This document shows, piece by piece, positions 51,799 through 60,341 of a stretch of DNA of 64,000 nt. Below the pieces are notes generated by a model. The model was not told where the DNA came from. It saw nothing but the letters and a program-made list of their open reading frames with translations, and ran no database searches. Made by a program: the position numbers and the translations under genes. The DNA comes from SXOA01 sp046153945 (GTDB taxonomy: Bacteria; Planctomycetota; Planctomycetia; Pirellulales; Pirellulaceae): assembly GCA_046153945.1 (NCBI GenBank), contig JBJXFF010000024.1:1-64000 (forward strand), read 5' to 3'. The stretch's first letter is position 1, and each line of letters begins with the position of its first letter.

Positions 51799-53652
51799 AT
51801 GCGGCAAGGCCGCTTCGTGCTGGCATTCTGCCTGCTCGCTGTCGCCAGACTGCTATCAACCCCAGTCGCAATCTCCCAACAGCCTAAAATTGAGCCGCCG
51901 GTACTTCGTGACCCGCAGGCGGATCAGGACTTCGTCCCTCTCCCCGAATATGCGGAAGAGATCGACCCCGTTCTCACCTGGCCCGTGGATCCGCCACTCG
52001 GCTTCGCCGGCCGTTCCGGCATTTCGCCGCGCGAAGCGCAGGAAAACAGCGATTTCGTCCCCATGGAAGACCGCTGGCGAATCGGAATGCCGGAATATGA
52101 TCGGTACGACCAAGGTCATCCTCGCGATTCTGAATATCCCTTCGTCCCCGGCGGCAAGTGGGACCCGTATCACCAGAATGTGCTCAAGGGGGACTATCCC
52201 ATCCTGGGCCAGCACAACTTCCTAACGCTGACCTTCGCCGACTTGCAGATTCTCGAAGGCCGCCAGGTTCCGACCCCCAATACGCCGTTTGAAAGTACAC
52301 CCGACCCCGACTCGTCGGAGTTCTTCGGCAATCCCAACCAGTTCTTCTACAACCACAACATCGTCGTCTCCGCCGATTGGGTTCACGGCGACGGTGCCTT
52401 CAAGCCAGCCGACTGGCGGCTGAAGGTGACGAATATTTTCAACATGAACGACCTGAACGTCGGCGAATTCGGCGTGGTCAATCCCGATGTCCGCCAAGGC
52501 CGGACACGCTTTCGCACCGGCTACGCGCTCGAGGAATGGTTTCTCGAATCCAAGCTGGCTGACCTCAGCCCCGATTATGACTTTGTCTCCGTCCGCGGCG
52601 GTTCGCAGCCCTTTGTCAGCGACTTCAGGGGCTTCATCTTCGCCGACATCAACCGCGGCCTGCGGCTGTTTGGAACCAGATTCGCCAACCGGGACCAGTT
52701 CAACGTGGTCATCTTCGATCAGACGGAGAAAGACACCAACAGCCTGCTGAATACGTTCGCCGACCGGCACCAGAACACGCTGGTGATGAACTACTACCGG
52801 CAAGATTTGATCTTCCCCGGCTTCACCGGCCAACTCAGCTACCACTACAACGAGGATGGCCCGAGCTTCAAATTCGACGACAACGCTTTTCTCGTCCGGC
52901 CCGACCCCGCCGGCGTCTTCGCCGAACACAAAGTGCGAGCCCACTATCTTGGCTTCGCCAGCGAAGGGCACATCAACCGATTCAACGTCAGCCAGGCCTG
53001 CTATTACGTCTGTGGCCGCGATACGCTCAACCCGATCGCCGGCAGTCCGCAAAATATCTCCGCTTGGATGGGGGCGCTCGAACTCTCTTACGACCGGGAC
53101 TGGGCTCGCTTCCGAACCTCTTACTTCGTCGCCTCCGGGGATAGTGATCCCAACGACGGCAAAGCGAGCGGCTTTGACACGATCCTCGATAACCCCAATT
53201 TCGCCGGCGGGCAGTTTAGCTATTGGCAGCGGCAACAGATTAAGCTGCTTGGCGTGAACCTCGTCAACCGCATGAGCCTGGTGCCGGACCTCCGCAGCAG
53301 CAAATTCCAGGGGCAATCGAACTTCGTCAACCCGGGCCTGCACCTGGTCAATTTCGGCATGGATGCCGACATCACGCCCAAATTCCGGACCATCGCCAAC
53401 CTCAACCTGCTGTGGTTCGACCAAACAGCCGTCCTGGAGCAATTCGTCTTTCAGGACGGCATCCACAACTTCATCGGGGGCGATCTCAGCCTGGGAGCCG
53501 AATATCGCCCACGGCTGAACAACAACATCATCATCGGCGGCGGCGTCTCGGCCCTCGTGCCGGGCAAAGGCTTCGCGGACATCTACCGGCCACTCACGGG
53601 CAACGTGAACACGCTGGTAGGAAGTTTTCTCGATATCTCGCTGGTGTACTAA
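51799..53652 (+). CDS. Putative outer-membrane beta-barrel protein
   Basis: A 617-residue protein with a signal peptide (FVLAFCLLAVARLLSTPVAI). The mature sequence is rich in aromatic and Gly/Asn residues in short alternating strands (LNLLWFDQTAVLEQFVFQDG; LSLGAEYRPRLNNNIIIGGG). It ends with an aromatic-terminated strand, SFLDISLVY, as expected for outer-membrane barrels. The next gene, 32 bp downstream, encodes a secreted decaheme cytochrome. By analogy with porin-cytochrome conduits this could be the barrel of such a pair, but the family is not one I recognise. The ATG at 51799 is the signal-peptide start. Confidence 0.65.
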   Translation: MRQGRFVLAFCLLAVARLLSTPVAISQQPKIEPPVLRDPQADQDFVPLPEYAEEIDPVLTWPVDPPLGFAGRSGISPREAQENSDFVPMEDRWRIGMPEYDRYDQGHPRDSEYPFVPGGKWDPYHQNVLKGDYPILGQHNFLTLTFADLQILEGRQVPTPNTPFESTPDPDSSEFFGNPNQFFYNHNIVVSADWVHGDGAFKPADWRLKVTNIFNMNDLNVGEFGVVNPDVRQGRTRFRTGYALEEWFLESKLADLSPDYDFVSVRGGSQPFVSDFRGFIFADINRGLRLFGTRFANRDQFNVVIFDQTEKDTNSLLNTFADRHQNTLVMNYYRQDLIFPGFTGQLSYHYNEDGPSFKFDDNAFLVRPDPAGVFAEHKVRAHYLGFASEGHINRFNVSQACYYVCGRDTLNPIAGSPQNISAWMGALELSYDRDWARFRTSYFVASGDSDPNDGKASGFDTILDNPNFAGGQFSYWQRQQIKLLGVNLVNRMSLVPDLRSSKFQGQSNFVNPGLHLVNFGMDADITPKFRTIANLNLLWFDQTAVLEQFVFQDGIHNFIGGDLSLGAEYRPRLNNNIIIGGGVSALVPGKGFADIYRPLTGNVNTLVGSFLDISLVY

Positions 53653-53674
53653 CTAACCGCGACGGAAAGAATAA

Positions 53675-53818
53675 GGACAGAATAATGGGGGACAGAATAA
53701 TAGGAACGGAAGTGGGCGGGCGAGGAGAAAGTGCGTCGCGGCCTCAAGAATTCTTCTCCTCATTATTCTGTCCCCCATTATTCTGTCTCCTCATTTTCTT
53801 GCCCCCATTTTATTGCCT
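53675..53818. repeat. Inverted repeat with GGACAGAATAATGGGG units
   Basis: GGACAGAATAATGGGG and GGGACAGAATAATAGG (about 53675-53702) face CATTATTCTGTCCCCCATTA and TTCTGTCTCCTCATTTTCTT near 53761-53800. The arms are complementary, so the tract can fold. It encodes the N-terminus of the cytochrome gene at 53685. Confidence 0.75.
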
Positions 53819-56800
53819 ATTTCTCGGCGGGAACCTCTGGGCTCAAGAATCGTCGCGCCGCGTCCAACCCGCTACCAATTCGGCGAGACATGTGACTGTT
53901 AAGTTGACCTCCGCCACCCAACCCACAACTCCACTGGCCATCAATCCCTTCCCACTTCCCAAGGATCTTCCGACTGCCGAAGACCTCTTCCGTCAGAACG
54001 ACGACGACGTCGCACGCAAGAGTTGGGGGTGCATCAAATGCCACGAAGGGGCGCGGGACATGCACGACAAGGAAACCGTCAAGCTCGGCTGCGTCGATTG
54101 CCACGGAGGGGATGCGGACTGCCCGTCGAAGGAAGGGGCTCACGTCGCGCCATCGTTCCCCAATGCCTGGCCAACTTCCGGCAACCCAGTTCGTTCTTAC
54201 ACGCTGCTCAATCACGAAAGCCCGGAGTTCGTCCGCTTCGTCAATCCGGGCGACCTTCGCGTGGCCCACATCAGTTGCGGCAGTTGCCATGAAAAGGAAG
54301 TCCTGGCCGTCCGCAAAAGCATGATGACGCACGGCTGCATGCTCTGGGGAGCCGCTCTCTACAACAACGGCTCAATTCCCAACAAGACTCCCCGCTTCGG
54401 CGAAAGCTACTCCATGCACGGCGTGCCGCAGCGGCTGCAGACGGTGTGGCGAGGGAAGGAAGCGGCGAACATGCAGAGCGACCTGGCGAGCAAAGGGGTC
54501 GTCACCTTTCTCGATCCCCTCCCCCGCTTCGAAGTGACGCAGCCGGGAAACATCCTCCGTATTTTTGAGCAAGGAGGCCGCTTTCGACCCGAAGTCGGCA
54601 TTCCTGAAAGGCTGGAAGAGAATGGCCGGCCACGAGCCCGGCTTTCCAACCGCGGCCTCGGGACCGAGAACCGGACCGACCCGGTTTTCATCGGCCTGCA
54701 AAAGACGCGGCTGCTCGATCCGACGCTTAATTTCCTGGGAACGAACGACCATCCCGGCGACTTCCGCTCCAGCGGCTGCAGCGCGTGCCATGTGGCGTAT
54801 GCCAACGACCGCAGCCCGACTCACTCCGGCAAATATGCGAAGTACGGCAACCTCGGCATGGCAGCCCCTGTACCTGACGACGGCCCTGAGGAGAATCGCT
54901 TCGTGAAGACGGTGGACCCGGCGATTCCCAAGGACGAGCGCGGCCATCCGATTACCCACCGCTTCACGCTCCAAATTCCGACCAGCCAGTGCATCGTCTG
55001 CCACATTCACCCGGGAACTAACGTCCTCAACAGCTACCTCGGCTTCATGTGGTGGGACAATGAGACCGACGGCGAACTGCTCTATCCGGCCCGGCAGAAA
55101 TATCCGACCTCCGAGGAATACACCCGCGCCCAGCTGCACAACCCCGACGAAACGGCTGCGCGCGGACTCTGGTCCGACCCGAATTTCCTGGAGCGCGTGC
55201 CGGAACTCAACAACGCCACCCGCCACACCCAGTTCGCCGACTTCCACGGCCACGGCTGGGTCTATCGAGCCGTCTTCAAAAAGGACCGGCAGGGAAAATT
55301 GCTCGACCATCGAGGAGACATTGTCTCCGATGTCACCACCGAGAAGCTGAAAGCCGCCGTGGTCCAGCCCGATGAGCCGCTGCCGAACGAAAAAGTAGGA
55401 TGGGACTCCAGTCCCGTCCGTCAAACTGCCAAGTCGGACGGGACTGGAGTCCCATCCTACAAACCAGCGAACCCAACCCTCGCCCAGTGCAAAAGCCATA
55501 AGGATGACATGCCGGTCCATCTGATGGACATTCATCTAGAAAAGGGAATGCACTGCGTCGATTGCCACTTCAACCAGGACAATCACGGCAACACCAAGCT
55601 CTATGGCGAAGTCCGAGCCGCCATCGAAATCACCTGCGTTGATTGCCACGGCACCGCCGCGGAGAGCATTCCCGAAAAACTCGCTGCCGGCAAACGGATG
55701 CTCACTTCCGGCCCAGCCGCACCAGCTAGCGGCACCGACCTTTCGCTTCTTCGCACACCGCACCTCAAGCGCAAGCCCCGATTTGAAGTTGTTGCTCTGA
55801 CCAACGGCGGCAAACCGGTCATCAATCCGGTGACGATGAAGCCTTACGAGGCCTTGATTCAGCGGTCGATGGTCGATGAGAACCGGCAGTGGATTGTTAC
55901 GCAGACGAAAGACACGATTCGACCTAACCATCCCAGCTACAACCCCAAGTCGCATCAGGCCAAAACGGTTCGGTGGGGGGAGGACGGCGAAATGCTCTGG
56001 GGAGGAACAGTCGATGAGCATGAGGAGGTGAGCGGCCGTGGGTGTGCCCACCAGAACAAGAACATGAGCTGCATCGCCTGCCATTCGGCCTGGAACCCAA
56101 GCTGCTTTGGCTGCCATCTGCCGCAGAAGGCGAATCGCAAGATGCCCAGCCTGCACAATGAGGGGGACGTCACGCGGAACGTCGTGGCGTACAACTTCCA
56201 GACACTCCGTGACGACGTCTTCATGATTGCTCGCGACGGCTCCGCGACCGGCAACCGCATCAACCCCGCCCGGTCAAGCTGCGCCATTCACGTCACGTCG
56301 TATAACGGCAACCGCGAATCGATTTACGGCCAGCAGCAGACCATCAGCGGCGGCGGCATGAGCGGCATCGCCTTCAGCACCAACGTGCCGCACACCGTTC
56401 GGGGCGGCCCGAGAGACAAGAATCATGTCCCTTTGATGGGTGGCACCAGCGAAACAAAGATGTGCAGCGACTGCCATCTCTCCAAGGACAACGACAATAA
56501 CGCCATCATGGCCCAGCTCCTGATGCAGGGGACCAATTTCACCAATTTCATCGGCAAATACTGCTGGGTCGCCGCCGGCGAGCACGGGCTGGAGGGAGTT
56601 GTCGTCACCGAAACGACCGAGCCGCAGGCGGTCATCGGCTCCAGCCTGCACAGGCTGGCGTATCCCGATTTCTTCGACGAGCATCAGCGGCGCGGTCGCA
56701 AGTTGGAACACGCCCATGAGCATCCGGGGAGGGATATCATCCAGCAGATTCTCTCGCCACTTTCCAAGCCGGAAGTCCTCATGACGCAGGCTCGCGGTGA

Positions 56801-57992
56801 ATATCTCTATGCCGCCTGCGGCAGCGGGGGGCTGCGGGTGTTCGACATTGCCTTCATCGACCACAAGGGATTCTCCGAGCGGATTACTACCGCACCAGTC
56901 TCTCCCGTCGGCCAGCAACTCTATGTTCCGACGAAATATGCCACCGCCGTCGCCGCGCCCACCACGCTCGCCCCCGATCCGACCCGCATCCAGCCGCCGG
57001 AGAACCAGGAGCAGGCGGTTCACCCCGCCTATGCATATCTCTATGTCACCGATAAGTACGAGGGGCTGATCTTGGTGAGTGCCGCCACGCTCCTCGACGG
57101 CGACCCAGCCAACAACTTCCTCAAGCGAGAGCTGACGTTCAACCCGGACGGACTCCTCTGCGGGGCGAGGAACATCACGTTCATCGGGACCTATGCCTAC
57201 GTCTGTTGCGACGCGGGGGTGGTGGTCATTTCTTTGGACCATCCGAAGGACCCCAAGGTGACGGCGGTTCTGGGGCCGGACGTCGCCAAGCATCCGGTTG
57301 CTGTGCAGGCTCAGTTCCGTTACGCCTACATCTGCGATGAGCACGAAGGGCTCGTCACGCTCGACATCACCAACATCCACGATCCGCGGCTGGTCCACAC
57401 ACTGCCGCTGGAGGAGTGCCACAACGTCTACCTGGCCCGCACCTACGCCTACGTCGCCGGCGGAACCGAGGGGTTGATCATCGTGGACATTACCAAGGCC
57501 AGCGAGCCGGTCGTGGACCAGATTTACAGCGGGGAGGGTTGTATCAACGACCTTCATGATGTGAAGCTCGGCATCACCTACACCAGCGAGTTCGCCTACC
57601 TCGCCGATGGCAAGAACGGCCTGCACGTCGTGCAACTTACTTCTCCCGACACCCCGGGGGCCAGCGGCTTCAGCCCCCGCCCTGCCCCGCAGCTCATCGC
57701 CACCCGAAAGCTCCCCAAGGGGGGGCATGCCTTGCACATTTCTGAAGGGCTTGATCGAGATCGGGCCGTCGATGAAACGGGAAACCAAATCGCCGTCTTC
57801 GGCCGCATCGGCGCTCGCCCCCTCAACTGGGAAGAGCAGCAGCGGATGTTTCGCAAGATGCGGTCAGACCTCTTCCCCTCGCACGAAGGGCAGGTCTGGA
57901 AGGTGAGCGACGACCCGTTTGATTCGGTGTATAAAAGGACGCGAGAGACCAAAGCACCGGCAGCCGGAAGGACCACCATCCGGCTGCGATAG
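53685..57992 (+). CDS. Secreted decaheme c-type cytochrome fused to LVIVD repeats
   Basis: A 1435-residue protein. The N-terminal signal peptide (FCLLIFLPPFYCLFLGG) is encoded by an inverted repeat. Ten CxxCH heme motifs can be read: CIKCH, CVDCH, CGSCH, CSACH, CIVCH, CVDCH, CVDCH, CIACH, CFGCH and CSDCH, between about residues 110 and 930. Residues about 1040-1345 are LVIVD-type beta-propeller repeats (YAYVCCDAGVVVISLDHPKD, YAYICDEHEGLVTLDITNIH, YAYVAGGTEGLIIVDITKAS). Hemes would be attached in the periplasm or at the surface, for electron transfer. A 26-bp-armed inverted repeat is inserted in frame at 55396-55461. AAGGA precedes the ATG at 53685. Confidence 0.85.
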   Translation: MGDRIIGTEVGGRGESASRPQEFFSSLFCPPLFCLLIFLPPFYCLFLGGNLWAQESSRRVQPATNSARHVTVKLTSATQPTTPLAINPFPLPKDLPTAEDLFRQNDDDVARKSWGCIKCHEGARDMHDKETVKLGCVDCHGGDADCPSKEGAHVAPSFPNAWPTSGNPVRSYTLLNHESPEFVRFVNPGDLRVAHISCGSCHEKEVLAVRKSMMTHGCMLWGAALYNNGSIPNKTPRFGESYSMHGVPQRLQTVWRGKEAANMQSDLASKGVVTFLDPLPRFEVTQPGNILRIFEQGGRFRPEVGIPERLEENGRPRARLSNRGLGTENRTDPVFIGLQKTRLLDPTLNFLGTNDHPGDFRSSGCSACHVAYANDRSPTHSGKYAKYGNLGMAAPVPDDGPEENRFVKTVDPAIPKDERGHPITHRFTLQIPTSQCIVCHIHPGTNVLNSYLGFMWWDNETDGELLYPARQKYPTSEEYTRAQLHNPDETAARGLWSDPNFLERVPELNNATRHTQFADFHGHGWVYRAVFKKDRQGKLLDHRGDIVSDVTTEKLKAAVVQPDEPLPNEKVGWDSSPVRQTAKSDGTGVPSYKPANPTLAQCKSHKDDMPVHLMDIHLEKGMHCVDCHFNQDNHGNTKLYGEVRAAIEITCVDCHGTAAESIPEKLAAGKRMLTSGPAAPASGTDLSLLRTPHLKRKPRFEVVALTNGGKPVINPVTMKPYEALIQRSMVDENRQWIVTQTKDTIRPNHPSYNPKSHQAKTVRWGEDGEMLWGGTVDEHEEVSGRGCAHQNKNMSCIACHSAWNPSCFGCHLPQKANRKMPSLHNEGDVTRNVVAYNFQTLRDDVFMIARDGSATGNRINPARSSCAIHVTSYNGNRESIYGQQQTISGGGMSGIAFSTNVPHTVRGGPRDKNHVPLMGGTSETKMCSDCHLSKDNDNNAIMAQLLMQGTNFTNFIGKYCWVAAGEHGLEGVVVTETTEPQAVIGSSLHRLAYPDFFDEHQRRGRKLEHAHEHPGRDIIQQILSPLSKPEVLMTQARGEYLYAACGSGGLRVFDIAFIDHKGFSERITTAPVSPVGQQLYVPTKYATAVAAPTTLAPDPTRIQPPENQEQAVHPAYAYLYVTDKYEGLILVSAATLLDGDPANNFLKRELTFNPDGLLCGARNITFIGTYAYVCCDAGVVVISLDHPKDPKVTAVLGPDVAKHPVAVQAQFRYAYICDEHEGLVTLDITNIHDPRLVHTLPLEECHNVYLARTYAYVAGGTEGLIIVDITKASEPVVDQIYSGEGCINDLHDVKLGITYTSEFAYLADGKNGLHVVQLTSPDTPGASGFSPRPAPQLIATRKLPKGGHALHISEGLDRDRAVDETGNQIAVFGRIGARPLNWEEQQRMFRKMRSDLFPSHEGQVWKVSDDPFDSVYKRTRETKAPAAGRTTIRLR
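55396..55461. repeat. 26-bp-armed inverted repeat inside the cytochrome gene
   Basis: GTAGGATGGGACTCCAGTCC plus CGTCCG (55396-55421) is the exact reverse complement of 55436-55461, with a 14-nt loop. It is translated in frame as VGWDSSPVRQTAKSDGTGVP plus SY. Confidence 0.85.
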
Positions 57993-58046
57993 TAGCCGGC
58001 ACACTCCGTGGGCCGAAGTGTCCGCTCACGGAGTGAGCGGACTACA
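57990..58046. repeat. 56-bp palindromic element, right copy (inverted)
   Basis: Reads GTAGCCGGCACACTCCGTGG then GCCGAAGTGTCCGCTCACGG and AGTGAGCGGACTAC. Its reverse complement matches 51669-51725 apart from the central loop. It overlaps the stop codon of the cytochrome gene (57990-57992). Confidence 0.8.
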
Positions 58047-58060
58047 TTGAGGAGAGACCC

Positions 58061-59059
58061 ATGCCCGCTGCCGATTTCAACTGCTTCCTTGTCGAAAAGG
58101 ATTCCTCTGGGAAAGTCCATCGCGCCATCACCCGCCGCCCGCTCAGCGACCTTCCGCCGGGCGATGTCCTGATCCGAGTTCAGTACTCCTCGCTCAACTA
58201 TAAGGACGCCCTCGCTGCCGAGGCTCATCCCGGCGTCGTCCGCAAGCTGCCCCATGTGCCAGGAATTGACGCGGCTGGTGTAGTGGAGGAGAGCGGCTCG
58301 CCGCTATGCAAGGTCGGTGACGAGGTCCTTGTCACCAGCTACGATCTTGGCGCAGCTCAGTGGGGTGGCTGGGGAGAATACATCCGCGTCCCAGCAGCTT
58401 GGGTTGTGCCACGGCCGGGCAGTTTGACGCTCCGGAAAACGATGATCCTGGGGACCGCCGGTTTCACGGCAGCGCAATGCGTACATGCAATCCAGCTCAA
58501 CGGCGTTACTCCTGACGCTGGCGAAATTGTCGTCACCGGCGCAACCGGCGGCGTTGGCTGCCTGGCAGTGATGATTCTGAAACAGCTCGGCTACAGCGTC
58601 GTGGCCGTGACAGGAAAACCAGAGTTGGCGCCGCGACTCAAAACTTGGGGTGCGAGCCGCCTCATCAGCCGGCAAGAAGTTGTCGACTCCAGCCCCAAGC
58701 CGCTGCTCAGCGCCAAATGGGCCGGCGCAGTAGACACCGTCGGCGGCAACACGCTCGCCAGCATTCTGCGATCCACCAAAGAATACGGCGTCGTCTCCGC
58801 CTGCGGCCTCGTCGGCGGCACCGACCTCCCCCTCACCGTCCACCCTTTCATCCTCCGCGGCGTCATCTTCGCCGGCATCAGTTCCCAAAACCTCCCCGCC
58901 TTCCGCCGCAACGACATCTGGCAGAAACTGGCCGGAGAATGGAAGCCGGGACATCTCGAAGATGTCGCCACCGAAATCGGCCTTGAGCAGGCGGAAGAGT
59001 ACGTGCAAAAAATCCTAAAGGGCGAAGTCGCGGGACGAACCATCATTCGCATTTCCTAG
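58061..59059 (+). CDS. YhdH/AcuI-type quinone oxidoreductase
   Basis: A 332-residue zinc-independent medium-chain dehydrogenase/reductase. GroES-like part: VLIRVQYSSLNYKDALAAEA, VPGIDAAGVVEESGSPLCKV, GDEVLVTSYDLG. NADPH-binding part: VVTGATGGVGCLAVMILKQL (about 165-184), GASRLISR, AVDTVGGNTLASIL. The family includes acrylyl-CoA reductase; the substrate here is unknown. GAGGAG precedes the ATG. It is cytoplasmic and complete. Confidence 0.92.
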   Translation: MPAADFNCFLVEKDSSGKVHRAITRRPLSDLPPGDVLIRVQYSSLNYKDALAAEAHPGVVRKLPHVPGIDAAGVVEESGSPLCKVGDEVLVTSYDLGAAQWGGWGEYIRVPAAWVVPRPGSLTLRKTMILGTAGFTAAQCVHAIQLNGVTPDAGEIVVTGATGGVGCLAVMILKQLGYSVVAVTGKPELAPRLKTWGASRLISRQEVVDSSPKPLLSAKWAGAVDTVGGNTLASILRSTKEYGVVSACGLVGGTDLPLTVHPFILRGVIFAGISSQNLPAFRRNDIWQKLAGEWKPGHLEDVATEIGLEQAEEYVQKILKGEVAGRTIIRIS

Positions 59060-59141
59060 CTCGGAAGATCCCATTTTTCTCTCCCCCTCCCTCTTCTCCC
59101 CTTTGCCTCTCCTCGCCTTTGCACCTTTGCGTTAAAACTTC

Positions 59142-59172
59142 CGGGCATGCCGGAAGCCTACCCCACGCTAGC
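59142..59172. repeat. GCCTACCCCACG element
   Basis: GGGCATGCCGGAAGCCTACC followed by CCACGCTAGC. Matches the element at 48371-48394 and the arms at 42303-42385. Confidence 0.6.
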
Positions 59173-59250
59173 ACTTTTTGCCGTTGCTGTCGGTAACGGT
59201 CCTGCCGTAGACTCTCGCGCTCCATTTCCTCCCGCGCGAAAGACTCGCCC

Positions 59251-60249
59251 ATGTCCGTTTCCATCGTCGTTCCCATCTACAACGAAGTCGAAAACGTCCC
59301 GCTCCTGTACGACCAGCTCTTAGCAGTGCTGCCGGAGCTGAATCGGCCGTGGGAAATCGTGTTCGTGGACGATGGCTCCAAAGATGGCACGGCGGCGAAG
59401 CTGGATGAACTGGCAGCGAAGGATGAGCGGGTGAAGGTGATCCGTTTTCGCCGCAACTTTGGCCAGACAGCGGCCATGCATGCCGGTTTGCAGTACGCCA
59501 GCGGCGAGGTCATCGTCACCCTCGACGGCGACCTGCAAAATGAGCCTGCGGATATCCCGATGATGGTCCAAAAGCTCGACGAAGGCTTTGACCTCGTTCA
59601 CGGCTGGCGGAAGCAGCGCCAGGACGCGTTCCTCAACCGCAAGCTCCCGTCGAAAATCGCCAATTGGCTCATCTCGCGGGTCACGCGGTTCCCCATTCAC
59701 GACCTCGGTTGCACACTCAAAGCCATTCGCCGCGACATCGCCCGTGAACTGGAACTCTACGGCGAGATGCATCGCTTCATCCCCATCCTGGCCCACCAGC
59801 GCGGCGCCCGCTGCGTCGAGGTCGAGACGAGGCACCATCCGCGTCGATTCGGCCAAACCAAATACGGCATTTCGCGAACGCTGCGGGTCGTGCTCGACCT
59901 GATGACCGTCAAGTACATGCTCGACTACTTCGCCAGCCCGATGAAACTCTTCGGCCAGATCGGCCTCGCCTGCGGAGCGGTCGGCGGGATGGCCGCGCTC
60001 GCCACGGTCCTGATGAAGTTCATCGGCGGCATCGACATGACGGGCAATCCGCTGATGCTCCTCACGGTCCTGTCGCTCATCGGATCAGTGCAGTTCTTCA
60101 GCCTTGGCCTGCTGGGCGAAGTCAACGCCCGCATCTACTACGCCAGCCAGCCGAAGCAGAACTTTGCGATTCGTGACCTGATCAATTTTGAGAAACAGCC
60201 GCTGGGAGTAGCTGAGACTATTTCAATCCGCGGCCGACGAGCGGCGTAG
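59251..60249 (+). CDS. GT2 family glycosyltransferase (GtrB/DPM1-like)
   Basis: A 332-residue protein. The catalytic domain has VSIVVPIYNEVENVPLLYDQ, IVFVDDGSKDGT, FGQTAAMHAGLQYASGEVIV and DGDLQNEPADIP (the metal-binding DxD type). The family's later block reads MHRFIPILAHQRGARCVEVE. Two C-terminal transmembrane helices (LFGQIGLACGAVGGMAALAT; LLTVLSLIGSVQFFSLGLLG) place it at the inner face of the membrane. The probable role is transfer of sugar to a polyprenyl phosphate carrier. It is complete at typical length. Confidence 0.92.
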   Translation: MSVSIVVPIYNEVENVPLLYDQLLAVLPELNRPWEIVFVDDGSKDGTAAKLDELAAKDERVKVIRFRRNFGQTAAMHAGLQYASGEVIVTLDGDLQNEPADIPMMVQKLDEGFDLVHGWRKQRQDAFLNRKLPSKIANWLISRVTRFPIHDLGCTLKAIRRDIARELELYGEMHRFIPILAHQRGARCVEVETRHHPRRFGQTKYGISRTLRVVLDLMTVKYMLDYFASPMKLFGQIGLACGAVGGMAALATVLMKFIGGIDMTGNPLMLLTVLSLIGSVQFFSLGLLGEVNARIYYASQPKQNFAIRDLINFEKQPLGVAETISIRGRRAA

Positions 60250-60256
60250 TCGCTCA

Positions 60257-60340
60257 GACACCAGCCTGAAGCGCAAGCGAAGGAAAGTACCTCTATCCTG
60301 ATAGCATTAGTTTCCTTCGCTTGCGCTTCAGGCTGGTGTC
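60257..60340. repeat. Perfect 30-bp-armed inverted repeat
   Basis: GACACCAGCCTGAAGCGCAA plus GCGAAGGAAA (60257-60286) is the exact reverse complement of 60311-60340, with a 24-nt loop. It sits between the convergent GT2 and MlaD genes and could act as a bidirectional barrier. Same family as 20742-20890. Confidence 0.85.
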
Positions 60341-60341
60341 T

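Noticed and set aside
52222..53466. 414-codon minus-strand frame
   Set aside because: Antisense to the barrel protein, without recognisable motifs.
56274..57788. 504-codon minus-strand frame
   Set aside because: Antisense to the LVIVD region of the cytochrome gene; a coding-bias shadow.
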